A DNA stretch of 64,000 nucleotides from Diogma glabrata (GCA_963693315.1 CAVNZG010001044.1:27930-91929), one strand, 5' to 3'; positions 45,586 to 59,255 are shown, numbered from the stretch's first letter. Program-made: numbers and translations. Notes: generated by a model not told the origin, from the sequence alone.

Positions 45586-47329
45586 AAATACTGTGTCTTG
45601 ACGCTTGAAAATCTCTCATTTTATCACAGAAAATTTATAAAAAAACTTTGTACTGAATACATGACGAAAATAATTTAACAGAACAAAAATAAAATCAAAA
45701 AAATTATATAAATCAAATCAAAAGGCTTACATTAGTTAGTTGTCTTCTTCCAAAAGCAGTCCTGTTGAACAAATGTTGATTATAGGCTGTCACAAATTGC
45801 ATTCCGAAAATCACTTATCTAAAAATCTGGAGCGTCATCCATAGACGCTTTGTAGAATGCAATACATTATGTTAGGACAAAGATGAACAAAATCAAAAGA
45901 TGAACCAGCCTGACAATCAAAAATTTATAAGAATCATTTGTAATTAAATCATTCATTGGCACCTGCTCTTCTAAATCATCACTTGATGCTCAATAAAATA
46001 CTGTGATATCATTAAAAGGGTTAACTGTTGTATTTTACAAGACAAAAAAAATTCCTCAAATACTATTTTGTACATATATATTTTGCATTGAAGTAAATCT
46101 ATCACGTTCAAATATTGACAACGAGCTAAATATGTATGCGCTAACTTACAAATTAAGGTAAATATATTACTTTTATGCAACTTCTAATCAACTTTGATTC
46201 GAAAAACTTTAGACAAGTTATTTTCATATTTTTTAATACAATTTTGGGCATCCAATTCATATATCCATTGCATTACTTTCAGCCACAATCGATTTAATTT
46301 TTTTCAGTAACCGGAATGGTAAAACATCGGTTTCGTTATCTTCGAAGCCGTTTTCTAATACAAACACGCTGACCTCCATGTAGACACAAACAAGCATTAC
46401 TAATTAGTATTGAATGCAATTAACTAAAAAAATGTTAAAATATTATTGTCATACATAAATGCTTCTAAGTCTGTTTCATTTTAATAGGCTGGAATGGAAA
46501 TAAATTGGCAAATTATTATCGAATTTCTTTATATATGGATATTCTTACTTTTGTTTACTTACATCTGTTTCTGTCTTTGATTCTTCTTTGGATCCTTTAG
46601 CTTATCCTTTGTTGCGACGGGCGTTTAATTAATGACGGGCGTTCAATGATGGGCGGTCAATTAACATACCCCAATATGTATAACATAATAAATGTCTTCA
46701 CAAGTATATTCAATAATCCAAACAATGAATTACATTAAATACATATATATAAAACTTATTTTATATTTTTCTTTTAATCGACTACTCTCATATAATACTT
46801 TTTATGTTATATACAAATGTAAATAACATATTAAATAAAATCACATGTTATTAAAAGAACATAAAATTACCCAAAGCTACATTTTATTTTAAATAAAACT
46901 CAAAATATGAAGAAAAATTTTGAAAAAAATAATTCATAACTCCTTCTAGGTGATAGCTAGAGTGGGAGTCACTTTAAGCACATCTTACAATTTTTTAAAC
47001 AGCTATCTGAAATAAAATTATGTATTGTATAGGATATATGTTTGTAAACATACTCAATTTTAACCCACCGCTATTTTCAATTCTGTGAAGTAATGCAATC
47101 TATCAAAAAAAAATCTTCACTACCCCAAATTTTATTTTATCTATTGTTTTGGACCATCCTCTATCTAAATAGCCCAAAACAATGTGTATGTCTGTGGGTG
47201 GTTGCATGGCTGGGTGCGTGGGTGATTAGGTGGTTTGACAAAACAGCGTAGGATCTTGATGAAACTTTGGTTTATGATCCGTGTTAAATTGAAAACGAAA
47301 AATATGGATTCATTTCAAAATTGGAAAAA
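45586..47329. other. AT-rich interval with two exon-like stretches
   Basis: On the minus strand, 46267-46389 opens with ATG and encodes about 40 residues (FVLENGFEDNETDVLPFRLL), and 45735-45815 ends NRTAFGRRQLTN before a GTAAGC donor-like site. Neither matches a family I know. They might be exons of a small gene or chance frames. The rest is AT-rich. Confidence 0.2.
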
Positions 47330-47726
47330 ATGACAGGCGTTCTCTTTGCAAATATAAGAGGGTTAAATGTCAATCTTAACGCTGGGCACCTTTATCTTGA
47401 AAATCTTAAGCGTGATATTCTTTTTTTTAACGGAAACGATTATTAGTGCAAGAGCTGTGTTGCTGGACAGAACTCCCAACTATGAACTTGAATCTTCATT
47501 CTTTTTCAAACACCATTTGTGCATTTATTAGAAATTCTGTACCATATGTGAAAATAAATAATTTGGAATTTAATTCATAATTTCACAATATGGTTTCCCT
47601 TAAGATTACCTGTTCTAATGAAGCTCTATTTGTCTTTGGATTGTTACGCTCGCCCAACTCACCTGTGAACATAAATTTATTTCATGACCTATCTGAAAAG
47701 ATAGATAGGTTGGCCGTGTATCTAGA
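47330..47726 (+). pseudogene. 5' fragment of the jockey/CR1-type LINE family (decayed)
   Basis: Translation in shifting frames gives FANIRGLNVNLNAGHLYLEN, DILFF, TETIISARAVLLDR, NYELESSFFFKHH, NMVSLKIT, LFVFGLLRSPNSPVNINLF and DLSEKIDRLAVY, all clear counterparts of the N-terminal endonuclease at 5022-4600. It has stops and small indels. It ends abruptly at 47726, where a CCCGGGATTTCCCGGG-type sequence begins. A LINE that keeps its 5' end but loses its 3' end must have been cut after insertion. Confidence 0.8.
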
Positions 47727-48518
47727 GTTTCCATCCCGGGATTTCCCGGGCGGGAATTTCCAGGAAATTAGCTATTTTATCTTTTCCCAATTCCCAGGAT
47801 TTTTATTAATTTCCCGGCACACCCCATATAGTTTAGTTATAATTAAATAAAAGTGATCTATAAAGTTTGGCGTATAATCAGTTTGACGTAATATGTAAAA
47901 TATCGCGATATTTTTGACCATATTGCACGAGTGAACGGAGGGGTTGGAGGGGTTGACGAAGGGGTTGATGAAGGGTTGTAACATATTTCATAATAAATCC
48001 GGTAGCAAAAGCTTTCTATCATTAGTAGTTAAATTTTTATCATTTATATACTTTCCTATCATTGCTTAATTCAAAAGGCCAAACAATCAATAGTTCGGAT
48101 ATATTGAATATGTAAACAAATATATAATATAAATCTATAAATATCGTTTAAGTAACTTCGAATTTAATATCGATGTATCAAGTAAAATTATATCGTATCG
48201 TTGGTAAATATCGATACTTTTTTCAAAAACCATAGATATATTGATATGGCAATTCTCTTTCCTTTTAATCCTTGCAAGATTAGCATCAGCAGAAGAACAA
48301 ACTTCTATCAATTTCATCAAGAATTCAAACTAGTTTTTGAGCTTCTGATAGACATCCAAAACAGAAAATAGCGCAATTTTAATACACAAGATCGCTCAAT
48401 TTGACTTTAAATTAATAAATATGATTTTCATATTTTGTTTAAAGCATACATTTATTCATACATTTTTATTTAAAGAATACCTTCAAGCTCATACGGTCTC
48501 TAAATATAAAACATTAAA
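47727..48518. other. CCCGGG-rich junction then AT-rich DNA
   Basis: 47735-47820 carries TCCCGGGATTTCCCGGGCGG and related words, probably the end of another mobile element. The rest shows no gene. Confidence 0.3.
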
Positions 48519-48776
48519 TTGAAATTATTCAAAGTAAATAAGAATATTTCCTTTAGCAAAAAATGTTTAAATTTAAATATTGTTCCAAATTTTGCCAAAA
48601 TTAACATAAAAGGTAAATCAAAAATTGGAAAGAAAGTTCAAATAGCAGCCCAAAAAATGTGGAATAATAAAGAAATCAGATTTTTATATTCCAAAAAAGT
48701 TTTATTAAATAAATTATTATATAAAACACATTTAGAATTGTTAAATTCTTTACATCCTGTAATAATTGATGATGTT
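48519..48776 (+). pseudogene. Penelope-like element, N-terminal piece (left of BEL insertion)
   Basis: Frame with FSKKCLNLNIVPNFAKINI, a basic helical run, and KTHLELLNSLHPVIIDDV. This resembles the region that precedes the RT in Penelope-like elements. Coding stops at 48776, exactly where the BEL LTR begins after the ATGTT target copy, and resumes at 62220. No RT domain survives in the window. Confidence 0.55.
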
Positions 48777-49395
48777 TGTTGATGTTGGAGCTTAATTATA
48801 TAAAACAACTATATTTGTTAATTGTTTTAAGCTCTTATTCCTTTTAACTTAATCAAAAGGAATAATTATTGTTCGTACTGTTATATAAAACACTTTATTT
48901 TTTTTTTTTTTATTTTAAATTAAATTATATGATTTTATTTATTTTTATTTATGTTTAACATGTATATATATATTGATAGGTATCTTAGATGAGACTGCTA
49001 AAAAAATAATTTTAATTCTAAATGTAATGTTGATTTTTTTTTATTTCTTTATTGAAGGTGGTCCAAATTAAAAAACTAAGAGTAAAACTAATTTCATTGG
49101 TTATCAATTATAAAGGGAGTTGAAACAAATATGAATATAAAGTTAAACAAAATAAGGAAAGGGAAGAAATTATTGAAAGGTTTATTATTAATATTTGAGA
49201 ATTTCCGAAATTATAAAAAATGAAAATCTGCATGCCAGATGTTAAATTTATTTTGAGAAAAAGTGGATTTTACGTTAATAAAGATTTTAAAATGTTTATG
49301 ACATATAATAAAAGTAAACCAAAAAAAGGATAAACAACGATTATTTTAAATTTAAAAGAAAAATATTAAATATTTATATAGGGTGAACCTCAACA
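48777..49395 (-). repeat. BEL 3' LTR
   Basis: 619 bp, TG...CA ends when read on the minus strand (TGTTGAGGTTCACCC start). Nearly identical to 61602-62219. Its end reads CCAACATCAACA, against CCAACAACATCA in the 5' LTR. Confidence 0.88.
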
Positions 49396-49410
49396 TGCCG
49401 GGCCCCTTGA
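49396..49410 (-). promoter_or_regulatory. BEL polypurine tract
   Basis: The minus strand reads CAAGGGGCCCGGCA directly before the 3' LTR; the purine run is the likely plus-strand primer, though it is interrupted by CCC. Confidence 0.5.
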
Positions 49411-49572
49411 ACGATTCTGTTCAAAATAGTAATAAAAATTATAGGATTATTTACATTTTAATTGATTAAATAATTATTATGTATGAAATGTTATTAAGTA
49501 ATTATTATGATAATTGGTTTAATTGAATTTTTTTTTTATATAAAATCTTAATACTAGATATTGATTTATAAG

Positions 49573-52380
49573 CTATGTTTCTATAGGTAACGGTGCTAGC
49601 TGCTTTATGCTACGTTTGTATTGTCCATTTGGAGTTTTAACTGTCACGACTCGAACGATACCATCATTCCCAGGATGAATTTCAATAATTTTTCCTAGCT
49701 TCCACCGCATAGGAGGTAAATTATCTTCCTTGAATAAAACAATTGTTTCAGTTTTTATGTTATCTGTAGCTCCAGTGTGCCATTTTTTTCGAACAGTAAG
49801 TTCATGAAGGTATTCCTTGCTCCAGCGTGACCAAAAATGTTGCTTTAATTGTTGAACGTGTTGCCAAGATGATAATCTTGGTGATGGAACATCTGAAAAG
49901 TTGCTCTCAGGCAAATTTGTTAACGAATCGCCGATTAAAAAGTGACCTGGTGTTAAAACACTCAAGTCATTAGGATCTGATGACATGGGAGTTAATGGAC
50001 GGGAATTTAAAATGGCTTCAATTTCATTAACATAGGTCATTAATGTTTCAAATGTCAAAAGTGTGTCCCCGATTACGCGAGTTACATGGTGTTTAAATGA
50101 CTTCACTGCAGCTTCCCAGAGACCACCAAAGTTGGGTGAACGTGGTGGAATAAAATGCCATGTAATATTTTCATTTGCTAACATGTTTGAAATTGTAGAA
50201 GTTTGATCATTCGATTTTAAAAATTTACTGATTTCGTCTAGCTCTCGTTTAGCACCAACAAAATTAGTGGCATTATCAGAATAAATATCTGAAGATTTGC
50301 CTCTTCGTGCAAAGAATCTACGTAGTGCTGCTAGAAATGCCTCTGCTGTCAGGTCTTGAACCAATTCAATATGTATTGCCTTAGTGGCAAAACACACAAA
50401 AATTGCAGCGTATATTTTAACTTTATTGCGGTTGCGAAATCGTTTTTCTTTTATGTAAAATGGACCACAGAAGTCTATGCCCGTTTGTAAAAATGGTCGT
50501 TTAAACACTAAGCGGTTCTTTGGTAAATTTCCCATTTTGTATTGTGTGATTGGTGGTTTAGCACGAAAACAAAGAATACATTTATGTATAATAGATTTTA
50601 CAGCATTACGACCATTAATGATCCAAAAAGATGAACGTATTGCACAAAGGGTAGCTTGAGCGCCACTGTGTTTATTTTTTATATGAGTTTCACGAATAAT
50701 TAGATTTGTTACGTAATGATTAGATGGAAGTAAAATAGGATGCTTTTGGTTATAAGTCAGTTCTGATAGTCTTAACCGACCGCCTACACGTAGTACACCG
50801 TCTGTGTCGATAAATGGAGAGAGTGGAGCCAGCTTCCCGGTATAACATTTATTTGATTTAAGTAAATGAATTTCTCGTTGAAATTCATCATATTGTATAA
50901 TTTTCATAATGGTTGTTGAAGAAGCTTGCAATTCATTAACACAGAGAGGTCCGATTATTTTTTGTTTTCGACATTTGATATTGATAAATCTAATTACGTA
51001 TGCTATTATTCGCTTTAAAGTTTTAAATGAAGAATAACGTTTAAAGTCAATAGGAAGATCTGGTTTTGGTATGCACGAGAGGACAAAGGTTTCACGTAGT
51101 TCTGGTAGGTCGATTGGAGTCATATCGCATTTTGGCCACTGTGTTTGACGTTCAATAAGCCAATTGGGACCGTTTATCCAAAATTGGTTTAAATAAAGTT
51201 CAGAAGGAAGAAGTCCACGAGAAATCATATCAGCTGGATTATGTTTTGTTGATACATGTCCCCACGTAGCGTTATATTTAACGTTTTGTATTTCAGAAAT
51301 ACGATTTCTAACAAATGTTTTAAGTGAATTGGATGGTGTTTTTATCCAATGTAAAACAATAGTAGAGTCGCTCCAAAGATATATGTCATCAAATTTTATA
51401 TTTTTTAATGCTTGTAATGTGACTTCAACGAGATTTGAAAGAAGATGAGCAGCACAAAGTTCTAGTCGCGGTATAGAACGAGATTTTAATGGCGCTACAC
51501 GAGATTTGGAGTTTAAAATAACAGATGTACAATGACCATAGTTGTCTTCGGAACGAATATATAGACATGCACCATATGCGCGTTCACTTGCATCAGAAAA
51601 TCCATGAAGTTGTAAGGTTGTTCGTTCGCTCAATATTGTTCTCCGTGGTATTGACATTTTCTCTAACAATGGTAATTCAGATCGATATTGCATCCAGAAA
51701 GTATAAAGGTCAGCGGGAATGGATTCGTCCCATTCAAGTTTAAGCTGCCATAAAGTTTGCATTAGTATTTTTGCTTTAACGATAGTGGGGCCAACCAGAC
51801 CCAAAGGGTCAAATAAGCGGGCAATTTCTGAAAGGATTATTCGTTTAGTGATCTTAGTAGTATTACAGTCTAAATTAACTGTATAACAAATTAAATCGTT
51901 TTTAGGATTCCATTGAATGCCTAATGTTTTTATATTTTCATCAAGATCTAATTTAATATATTTGTCATCAGATTTATCAACAAGATCGTTAGTAAGTTTT
52001 GGCTCGTTAGAAGACCATTGACGTAAATTTATACCAGCAGTCTTCGTCACAGCAATTAATTCATTTCTAATCAACAAGGCTTCATCAAAAGTTTCAGCAC
52101 CTGTTAGTAAATCGTCTACGTAAAAATCTTCGTAGAGGATACGAGCAGCAACTGGATAATTAACCCTTTCATCGTCGGCTAGTTTATGTAGAATTTTCGC
52201 AGATAAATAAGAAGAAGGGGCTTGGCCATATGTAACGGTATTTAATTGAAAAACTTGAACTGGCGTTTCGCTAGAGTATCTCCATAATATTTTTTGGTAT
52301 ATTCTATGTTCTGGATGAACTATAATTTGTCTATACATTTTTTCAGCGTCAGCTGTTAAAACATAGACGTGTACTCGAAA
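49573..52380 (-). pseudogene. BEL pol: RT palm, RNase H, integrase
   Basis: In frame with the upstream pieces: LTADAEKMYRQI opens the RT palm, and FYVDDLLTG is the catalytic motif. RNase H follows (GFSDASERAYGACLYIR, LWSDSTIVLHWI, NPADMISRG). The integrase has a zinc-binding H-x4-H...C-x2-C (HIKNKH, CILC) and the catalytic acids in GIDFCGPF, SDNATNF and NFGGLWEAAVKSF, then a C-terminal domain ending in RSIKQLAPLP, usual for BEL/Pao. The enzyme copies and integrates the element. The stretch from 52338 down is open for 921 codons; the only lesion is the TGA immediately upstream (52381-52383). Confidence 0.92.
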
Positions 52381-52974
52381 TCATAAGGTTAGAAAAAATA
52401 AGTCATCCTGAACCTTGGGCCCAACTAACAAAACGTCATTTAGTGAAATGCCAGTGGTTGTCTTGGCAGATGCGTCAAAAACCACACGTATTTTTGTTGT
52501 TAAACTGGAAGCTTTGAATACGGCGTGATGAGGCAAATAGTAACCTTCGTTTGTGTTATGATTTTCGCAAAGTGACATGTGGTTTAACTTTTCGTATTCT
52601 CGCATAAAATCAACGTATTGCTTCCACTGTTTGGGCTTATCAACAAAGGAACGCTCTAAAGATAAAAATCGTCTCAATGCCGAATTATATGAATTTCCAA
52701 GGTTTGGTTTGTTAGTACTAAAAGGCAGTTTTACTATGAATTTACCAGTTATTTCATCACGTTTAGTATGTTGTGCAAAATGAGATTCACACTCTTGATC
52801 TTCAACCGATAAAAGTTTTTTGTTAGGGCCTTCTTCAATCTCCCAAAACCTAGTAATATTTGTATTTAAAATGTCTAATGAAATGTTACACATAACTGGT
52901 TCTTGAGGATCTTCGTTTAGAATCCTACCAGATATTATCCAACCAAGTTGAGTTTTTTGCAAAACCGCGGAAGG
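52381..52974 (-). pseudogene. BEL pol: protease-RT junction and RT fingers
   Basis: Starts after the TAA at 52975-52977 with PSAVLQKTQLGWIISGR, then FWEIEE, PNLGNSYNSALRRFLSLER, YLPHHAVFK and VVFDASAKT. It ends at TGA 52381-52383, where BEL proteins have Arg, so a single CGA-to-TGA change explains it. The frame is continuous with both neighbours. Confidence 0.9.
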
Positions 52975-54610
52975 TTAAGCTATTGCAATTTGACCGATGG
53001 AAAGTAAATTATAAAATATCTCAGCGCCCAGTAGAGCATCGATATCGCGTGGTTTATCAAATTCTGGATCAGCAAGGGTTATATTGGTTGGAATGGTTAA
53101 CTGATTTTTGCATAGCTGAATAGATGGCAATCGACCAGTAATTTTTGGAATAATGAGAAAATTAAGCTCTTTAGTATATCGTGTGCTTCTTGAAATAATT
53201 TTAGCCACTATAGATTTAGAGATATTGGTTTGAATTTGATGAATGCCGATTACAGGTATATTAATTTGTGTTTGAGGAAGTTTTAGAATAGAAGCAAAGC
53301 GCTCAGTTATAAAATTTGATTGAGAACCAGAATCTAGCAGTATTCGACATTCGTGAGAATTGTTGTCTTTGTCAAGTATATTTATAATTGCTGTGGAAAG
53401 TAGAACTTGTGATGGTACGTTAGCATATAATTTAGCGAAATTTGACACAACGGTATTTTCAGGTTCGTGATGAAGAAGTGTATGAAGCCTTTTATGGCAG
53501 GTTTTACATCTCGATAGAGATTGGCATGTAGAAACCGTATGATTTGAACGAAAACAATTAATACAAATCCTGGCGTTTTTTATTAAATCAAAACGCTCAC
53601 TTGAGGTTTTATTTTCGAATGTATCACAAGCTGATGTATAATGAGGACCTTTACACAGATTACATGCTATTGGGAGCTTTGTGGAGTTTTCAGTTGAAGT
53701 TAAGGTAGTATGAGAATTTTTAAAATTTGGAATTTTGCGTTTAGCAAGAGAGGGACCTGCATGATTTGGTTTTTTTTCACTATCTTCTTCTAAAACGCGT
53801 TGTCTTTCATGTAAAAACTGTAACAACTCATGCATGGATGGAAATTCAATTTTTTGATTTAGTTCTTTCCATTTACGACGGGTTTCTTCATCTAATTTTG
53901 ATGTTATAGCGTAAACTGGAAATGCTTCTAGAAAAGGTTTATTTAAGGCTTCCAAGGCACAATAATGTTTAGTCGCAACATCAATAATTTCACCAATCGA
54001 TTTTTCCGTTGCTTTTGTACAATGAGGTATTTCAAAGATTGCTTTTATTCGTTTGTTAGCAGCGGCAACGGGATTATCAAAACTTTTTTCCAAAATAGAC
54101 CAAGCTAAATTATAATGACGATCTGTTGTTTCAATAGATTCTATTTTAAAAAGTGCCTTTCCGGTTAAGCAAGATTTTAAATACATCAGTTTTTCAGAGT
54201 CTCGTAATCTTGAATTATTATGAATTGATGCTTTGAATGAATCGGCGAAACTTGGCCAGTTTTCACAAGTGTTATTAAATTTGGGTAACTGCGTAGTTGG
54301 CATTTTTACATGCGAAATTGAAAGTTCGTTTGAAGAATGAATATTAGAACTTGAAGTTGGATCTACTGTATTTGAGATTAAAGGTGGCGTTAAATTTTTG
54401 TCTTCAACGCCGAATGGAATCGATATTGTATTTGTACTATCGGGTTTATGGTTATTTAAGAAAGTTTCAGCCTTCGATGTGTACTCATAGAAGGCGTCTG
54501 AAAATATAGTACGTTCTGTTATCTGTCCGTCCAATTCATTTTCCCTACATAACAAATCTAATTCGTCTTGAACACGTTCATATTTCTCGAAGTCTTTATA
54601 AATTGAATCT
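52975..54610 (-). pseudogene. BEL gag and protease
   Basis: From the insert boundary: DSIYKDFEKYERVQDELDLL continues the gag N-terminus found at 60947-61108. Then come the DUF1759-type gag core (LPKFNNTCENWPSFADSF, LMYLKSCLTGKALFKI, ANKRIKAIF), two zinc knuckles (CNLCKGPHYTSAC, CINCFRSNHTVSTC) and an aspartic protease with LLDSGSQSNFI. A stop (TAA) ends the frame at 52975. Codons above 54610 belong to the nested insert, not to gag. Confidence 0.9.
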
Positions 54611-55555
54611 GGATGGTCATTTTGTAGTGTTTTATCACTTATTGCGTTAAAAAAAGCGATAAAAAGAAATTGTCTTGACTTGATTCGTTTAAATTTTGGA
54701 TGAATAAAATTCATTTAGATGTCACTTCGTTGATTGATTTAAAAGAAATAACCGACAATATATTTTGTCTTGCTGTCGCTTATTTAAAAAATATTATGAA
54801 TAAATAAACGTATTGTTTATGTTAATTGACAAATAGACAAAATTGCATTTTATAGATAGAAATGTACTTTTTATATGTATTACATTTAGTCAAAGTTTTT
54901 TTAAAATTAAATTTAAATTTTAAAAATTAATTCATTAAATAAATTGAAAGTTTTATTTTTTATTAAATTGAAAACCAAAAAAATTATGATAATTTTTTGA
55001 TTTTTCTGCTTGTAGCTTCTCATAAAAATATTCACTTTTACTCAAAAGTGGTGTTTTTTTATATTTTACCTATTTGTAATTGAAATTTGTCACAAAAGAA
55101 ATTATATTGTTATATTTTTGAATATTTAAATAAACATTCATATGAATAATTTTAACTGTCATTTAATTTCTCCTGCGGATAATTCATTTTATTTTCAACG
55201 AATTCATTGTGAGTAAAAGAAAACACTTTATATTTTGTCTATCTTTCTTTTGTGTAAAAGATATTATTTATGTCAATTTTGACATATGTCTTTTTTTAAT
55301 TGAACAGCAACTGACAATTGATATTATTTTGTTTATAAAAATTGAATTCAATTAAAAATAAATATTAACCAAGGCCTATTTTAGTTTATTTTAACTGAAA
55401 TAAGTTTAATGCACAGTATTTAAATTTTGATTCCTTTATCAGTCTTTATAATTAAGTAATTCTTAATGAATGAAAACAAAATTTGTCTATTATAATTGTT
55501 AATTCAATTAGATTAAAATTTTAAGGCAAAAAAAACTTTTTTTATGGATTTTTTT

Positions 55556-56015
55556 AAGAATATGCTTTGCTCGTCGCTTGACTTGCTGCTGGTTGCTTGT
55601 TTTAAGAAGATCTTCGTTTTGAATAACAATTGATATATGGTTTGAGGTCCATTCTTTAAGGTTTTAACCTGTTGAAATACGTAATTGATGTTCTTTATTG
55701 AAGCTTTAAATATTCACACACTTTATCTACAATAATTCTCTCTTTGTTGGTCTACATACCTTTGTAACGGCTTTTCTCGCCATTTTATGGTTCTCCTTCG
55801 TAGATCTCGTGTTTCATTCTTGTAGACATTTCAGAAAGCAATTTATTTTGTTTTGGGTAGCCTCAATCCATGCTTGATCTGGCCAGAGCGTCTGTAAGCT
55901 CAAAGCAGCATGTTTGAGTAAACACCAGAGCCTTTTGAGCACTCCATGGATAGCGTCTGACGTCTCTTATCGCAATATGGTTTTGATATCCCTCTTTAAC
56001 TCGCTAAACATTTGA
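55556..56015 (-). pseudogene. Decayed RTE LINE fragment
   Basis: Nucleotide similarity to 43720-44230 of the RTE element: shared GCTTTGCTCGTCGC, TTTTAACCTGTTGAAA, CTTTGTAACGGCTT and ATCCATGCTTGATC in the same order. Many indels; no frame. Confidence 0.75.
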
Positions 56016-56284
56016 ATAGGCATTAGGAAGTTAAAGAAAGATATCAAAATCATATTTCCATATTTGCGATTGATAGTGGTAGCTTATTTTGTTATACATA
56101 ATGGGAAATAGTCATATAAATAAAATAAAATAAAAATATATTTTTTTACCATTTTATAATTTTATATTATTCTTCATATTCTGCATATTCGGCAGTGAAA
56201 AAATGGTCTAATAACGAGCACGGGTTTGGGAGTTTCAAATGCCCAGTCTACCAGGAAGCGCTGTGTAGAAACTGCAAATGAAAA

Positions 56285-57790
56285 TTGTCCAAATAAACCT
56301 AAACCATTGTGAAGCTGTGCAGTTTAAGTTAAAACACTAACCGAGGAGGGCCATCGTTGCTGAAGGCTTTCGCGAGTCTTCATGTCACTTTCATAGACAC
56401 GGTTAGTGTTCAACTTTTCGTAGGGGAAATATGAGCTCTATAATTGATCTCACGTTCATGAGTGCATGTCTTGCAAACAAAACGATATAGAACGTGAAGA
56501 CTACACACAGTGATCATCAAGCTAACGTGTATGAGCTATTATATTTGATCGAAACCCTTTGATCTCAAACAGACAGAAGAGGAAGCATATTGGTTGGAAA
56601 GCCAATTTGCTCGATGAGAGCATTTTCCTGCATATGTTAATGGAAACATGCCTAGCAGGAACAGTCGAAATGAAAACGACCCAACTCATGGGTTACATTA
56701 CTAAGGCTTGTGATGTAGCAATGTTAAAAAGGATAGCTATAAAAGAACGAAAGCCCGTGTTATGGTCGAACATGGAGATTGCGGAGCAGAGAGCCTCAGA
56801 GCACAGAGAAAATATCATACGAGAAAGATGTCATGAAGATCCAAGTCTTCGGAATTGAAAAGTGTCATCAATTTAAGTAAGCAAAAGAGCTTTTGCGGAC
56901 CGCGACGCATGCAAGGACGTAATCCCTAGAGTAGATGTTATAAAAGGGTAATGGAAAAGCTTGGAGGTAGACATCCTCTTATACCCACATGTCCGGTTAT
57001 GCTAACTAATATAATAGAAGAGCTGTTTCCACAATACCTTTACTGTGATCTGAAACAAGCAGGACATACAGAGGAAGGTATTCAACCAGTGACTTAGGCA
57101 GAACTCCTAAAAGCACGTTCACAGCTAGGAAATGGCAAAACGCCAGGTCAAAATTGCGTGAAGAACATAGCGCCGAAAACGGAAATCCGATAATCCACAC
57201 ACATGTTTAGCGAGCTTTATACGGGGTGTCTTAAGGAAGGAGTTTCGCGGTAAAATGGAAGGAACAAAAGCTGTTTTTGCAACCGAAAGGGAACAACCCA
57301 CTTGGAGAGTCATTTTCATACCTGCTTGCTTGATACGTCAGGAAAGATCTTGGAGAGAATTATATGTGACCGGTTACAAGATTGACGCAATCAAGGTCGT
57401 GGTGGATACTGCAGAAAAGGCATTATCCGGCACAAGTTGGCTGCTAGAAAACAAAATATAATGGCCATGGTAACGCTGAACGTGAGAAATGACGACGCAA
57501 TCAAGGTCGTGGTGGATACTGCAGAAAAGGCATTATCCGGCACAAGTTGGCTGCTAGAAAACAAAATATATTGGCCGTGGTAACGCGGAACGTGAGAAAT
57601 GCTTTTAACACAGCTAATTGGAAATGTATTTTTGATGCGCTAACCCAGATAGAGGTACCAACGTTCTTGCTAAAAATAATTACCAGTCACTTCAGCCAGA
57701 TAATACTTAAATATAACATGAACGGTGCCAGCAAAATGCACCCAGTAACTGGTGGGGTCCCACAAGGTTCAGTACGTCCCACATTGTGAA
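56285..57790 (+). pseudogene. Decayed R1-type LINE fragment
   Basis: Translated pieces show an R1-like endonuclease end (INLNHCEAAQF, SSIIDLTFMS, THSDHQA), a linker (ITKACDVAM), and RT blocks: VTRNVRNAFNTANWKCIFDAL (motif A, Asn in place of the catalytic Asp-containing triplet) and GGVPQGSVRPTL (motif B). The endonuclease start and most of the RT are missing. Many stops. Confidence 0.75.
57384..57600 (+). repeat. 107-bp tandem duplication inside the R1 relic
   Basis: 57384-57490 and 57494-57600 are nearly identical (GACGCAATCAAGGTCGTGGT start), with about four substitutions. It duplicates RT codons. Confidence 0.8.
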
Positions 57791-57884
57791 ATGTTATGTA
57801 TGATTTTGTTCTTCGAATACATATACCGAGTCAGGTAAAGGTAGTCTCAGCCTCTGTCTTCAGCATTTGCCCTACTTTGGTTTT

Positions 57885-58139
57885 TGTCCTTGTGTTAGGT
57901 TATTCTTTGTTTTTGTCTTTGTCTTTGCCTTCGTTTTTGTCTCTGTCTTTGTCTTTGTTTAAGTCCTTTCCCATATTCTTGTTTTTTTTTCCTTTGTTTT
58001 GGTCTTCGCCCTGGGCAAAAGAATTAAGAAATAAAAAATTGAATCAAAAAAAAACAGAGAGCCGTGATATCTGGGTAGTTCTACACACGAAGAAAGAAAT
58101 GGAGCTAATTACGGCACGACATGTTTTTTGCGTTTAAGT
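57885..58139 (+). repeat. TTTGTC-type simple repeat and pyrimidine tract
   Basis: Repeated TTTGTC/TTTGCC words at 57885-58010. The open frame here (57796-58137) is only this low-complexity DNA. Confidence 0.6.
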
Positions 58140-59255
58140 TCTGGCAACTAGTTTTAGTTAAAGTTGATGACGTTCTTTCCACTTTTCTGAATGTGGCCAG
58201 TCAAAAACAAATAAAAAACAAAAAAAAAAAACAAAAAAATACAAGAGTCAATATTACAAAATATCCTTCTTACTCCTAAATTAATTCAAAATTATCTCAA
58301 TATTATCTTAAAACACGAAATAAACATTTATCTAAGTCTACATGCTTTTAAATCAGAGAATTGAGAATTTATCAGTATTTCGCCTAAAAATGACAAAATT
58401 ACGCCTAAAAAAAAAATAAACGGATTCTATACCAAGGCAATTCACGACATATAAAACTACAAAATTAACTGTAATTAAAATACTTTTTACGAACATACTT
58501 GCCAGGGGACTGATAGTTTGACTGGGCAAAACACGATCTTGCTAGTAATGATGACTGTTTTGATTGATAAAACCTCGGACTAAGTAAAACACTTGCAATA
58601 TTATATTTATTGAACTTTAATTAATTCCTGTGACGAGCGATAACTTGATAGAAATATGAATTTCCAATATTTTCAATGTGTTTTGATTGGGCAGGAGAAT
58701 AATAACAAATTGGTGGGACAAACTTTAATAGGATATATCTTATATGAAATATAGAGTAATGTTATGATTATTTACACATTATTAAAGCATCATTATTCAA
58801 AATTATTACTGCAGTGTAAATTTGTGTCCACACACTTAGAATCATTGATTATTTAGTTTACCAGTTTTGACTTTCAAGGTGGGACACGCCAGGGGACTGA
58901 GAATTTGGCGTTTTGAATAATTTTTTTTCTAAGAAATATATTTCGAAACGGGTTTGTTTTGGGTGACCAGCTAGACATAGTTAAGGTTTACAAATTTCAT
59001 TTGAAAAAAAACTTTTTTTTTCATATTAATATACGAGATAAGCAGAGCCGTCCAAAATTCTTATGTTTGTAGAACTACCCATCTACATAAATTAAGAGCT
59101 GCTTAAGCTGAGCCTGTCCCACGACGTTATACTTAATTGTAGTTCCGTTTAAGTTTCAAGTGACAAGGTGTGGATATGTATAGATCTCAAACGTGATTTT
59201 TTGCAACAGAGTTTCTCATCTCTGGAATGCATTACTTGCATGGGTATACAACACT

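Noticed and set aside
57796..58137. 113-codon frame rich in LSLS
   Set aside because: It is translation of a TTTGTC simple repeat.
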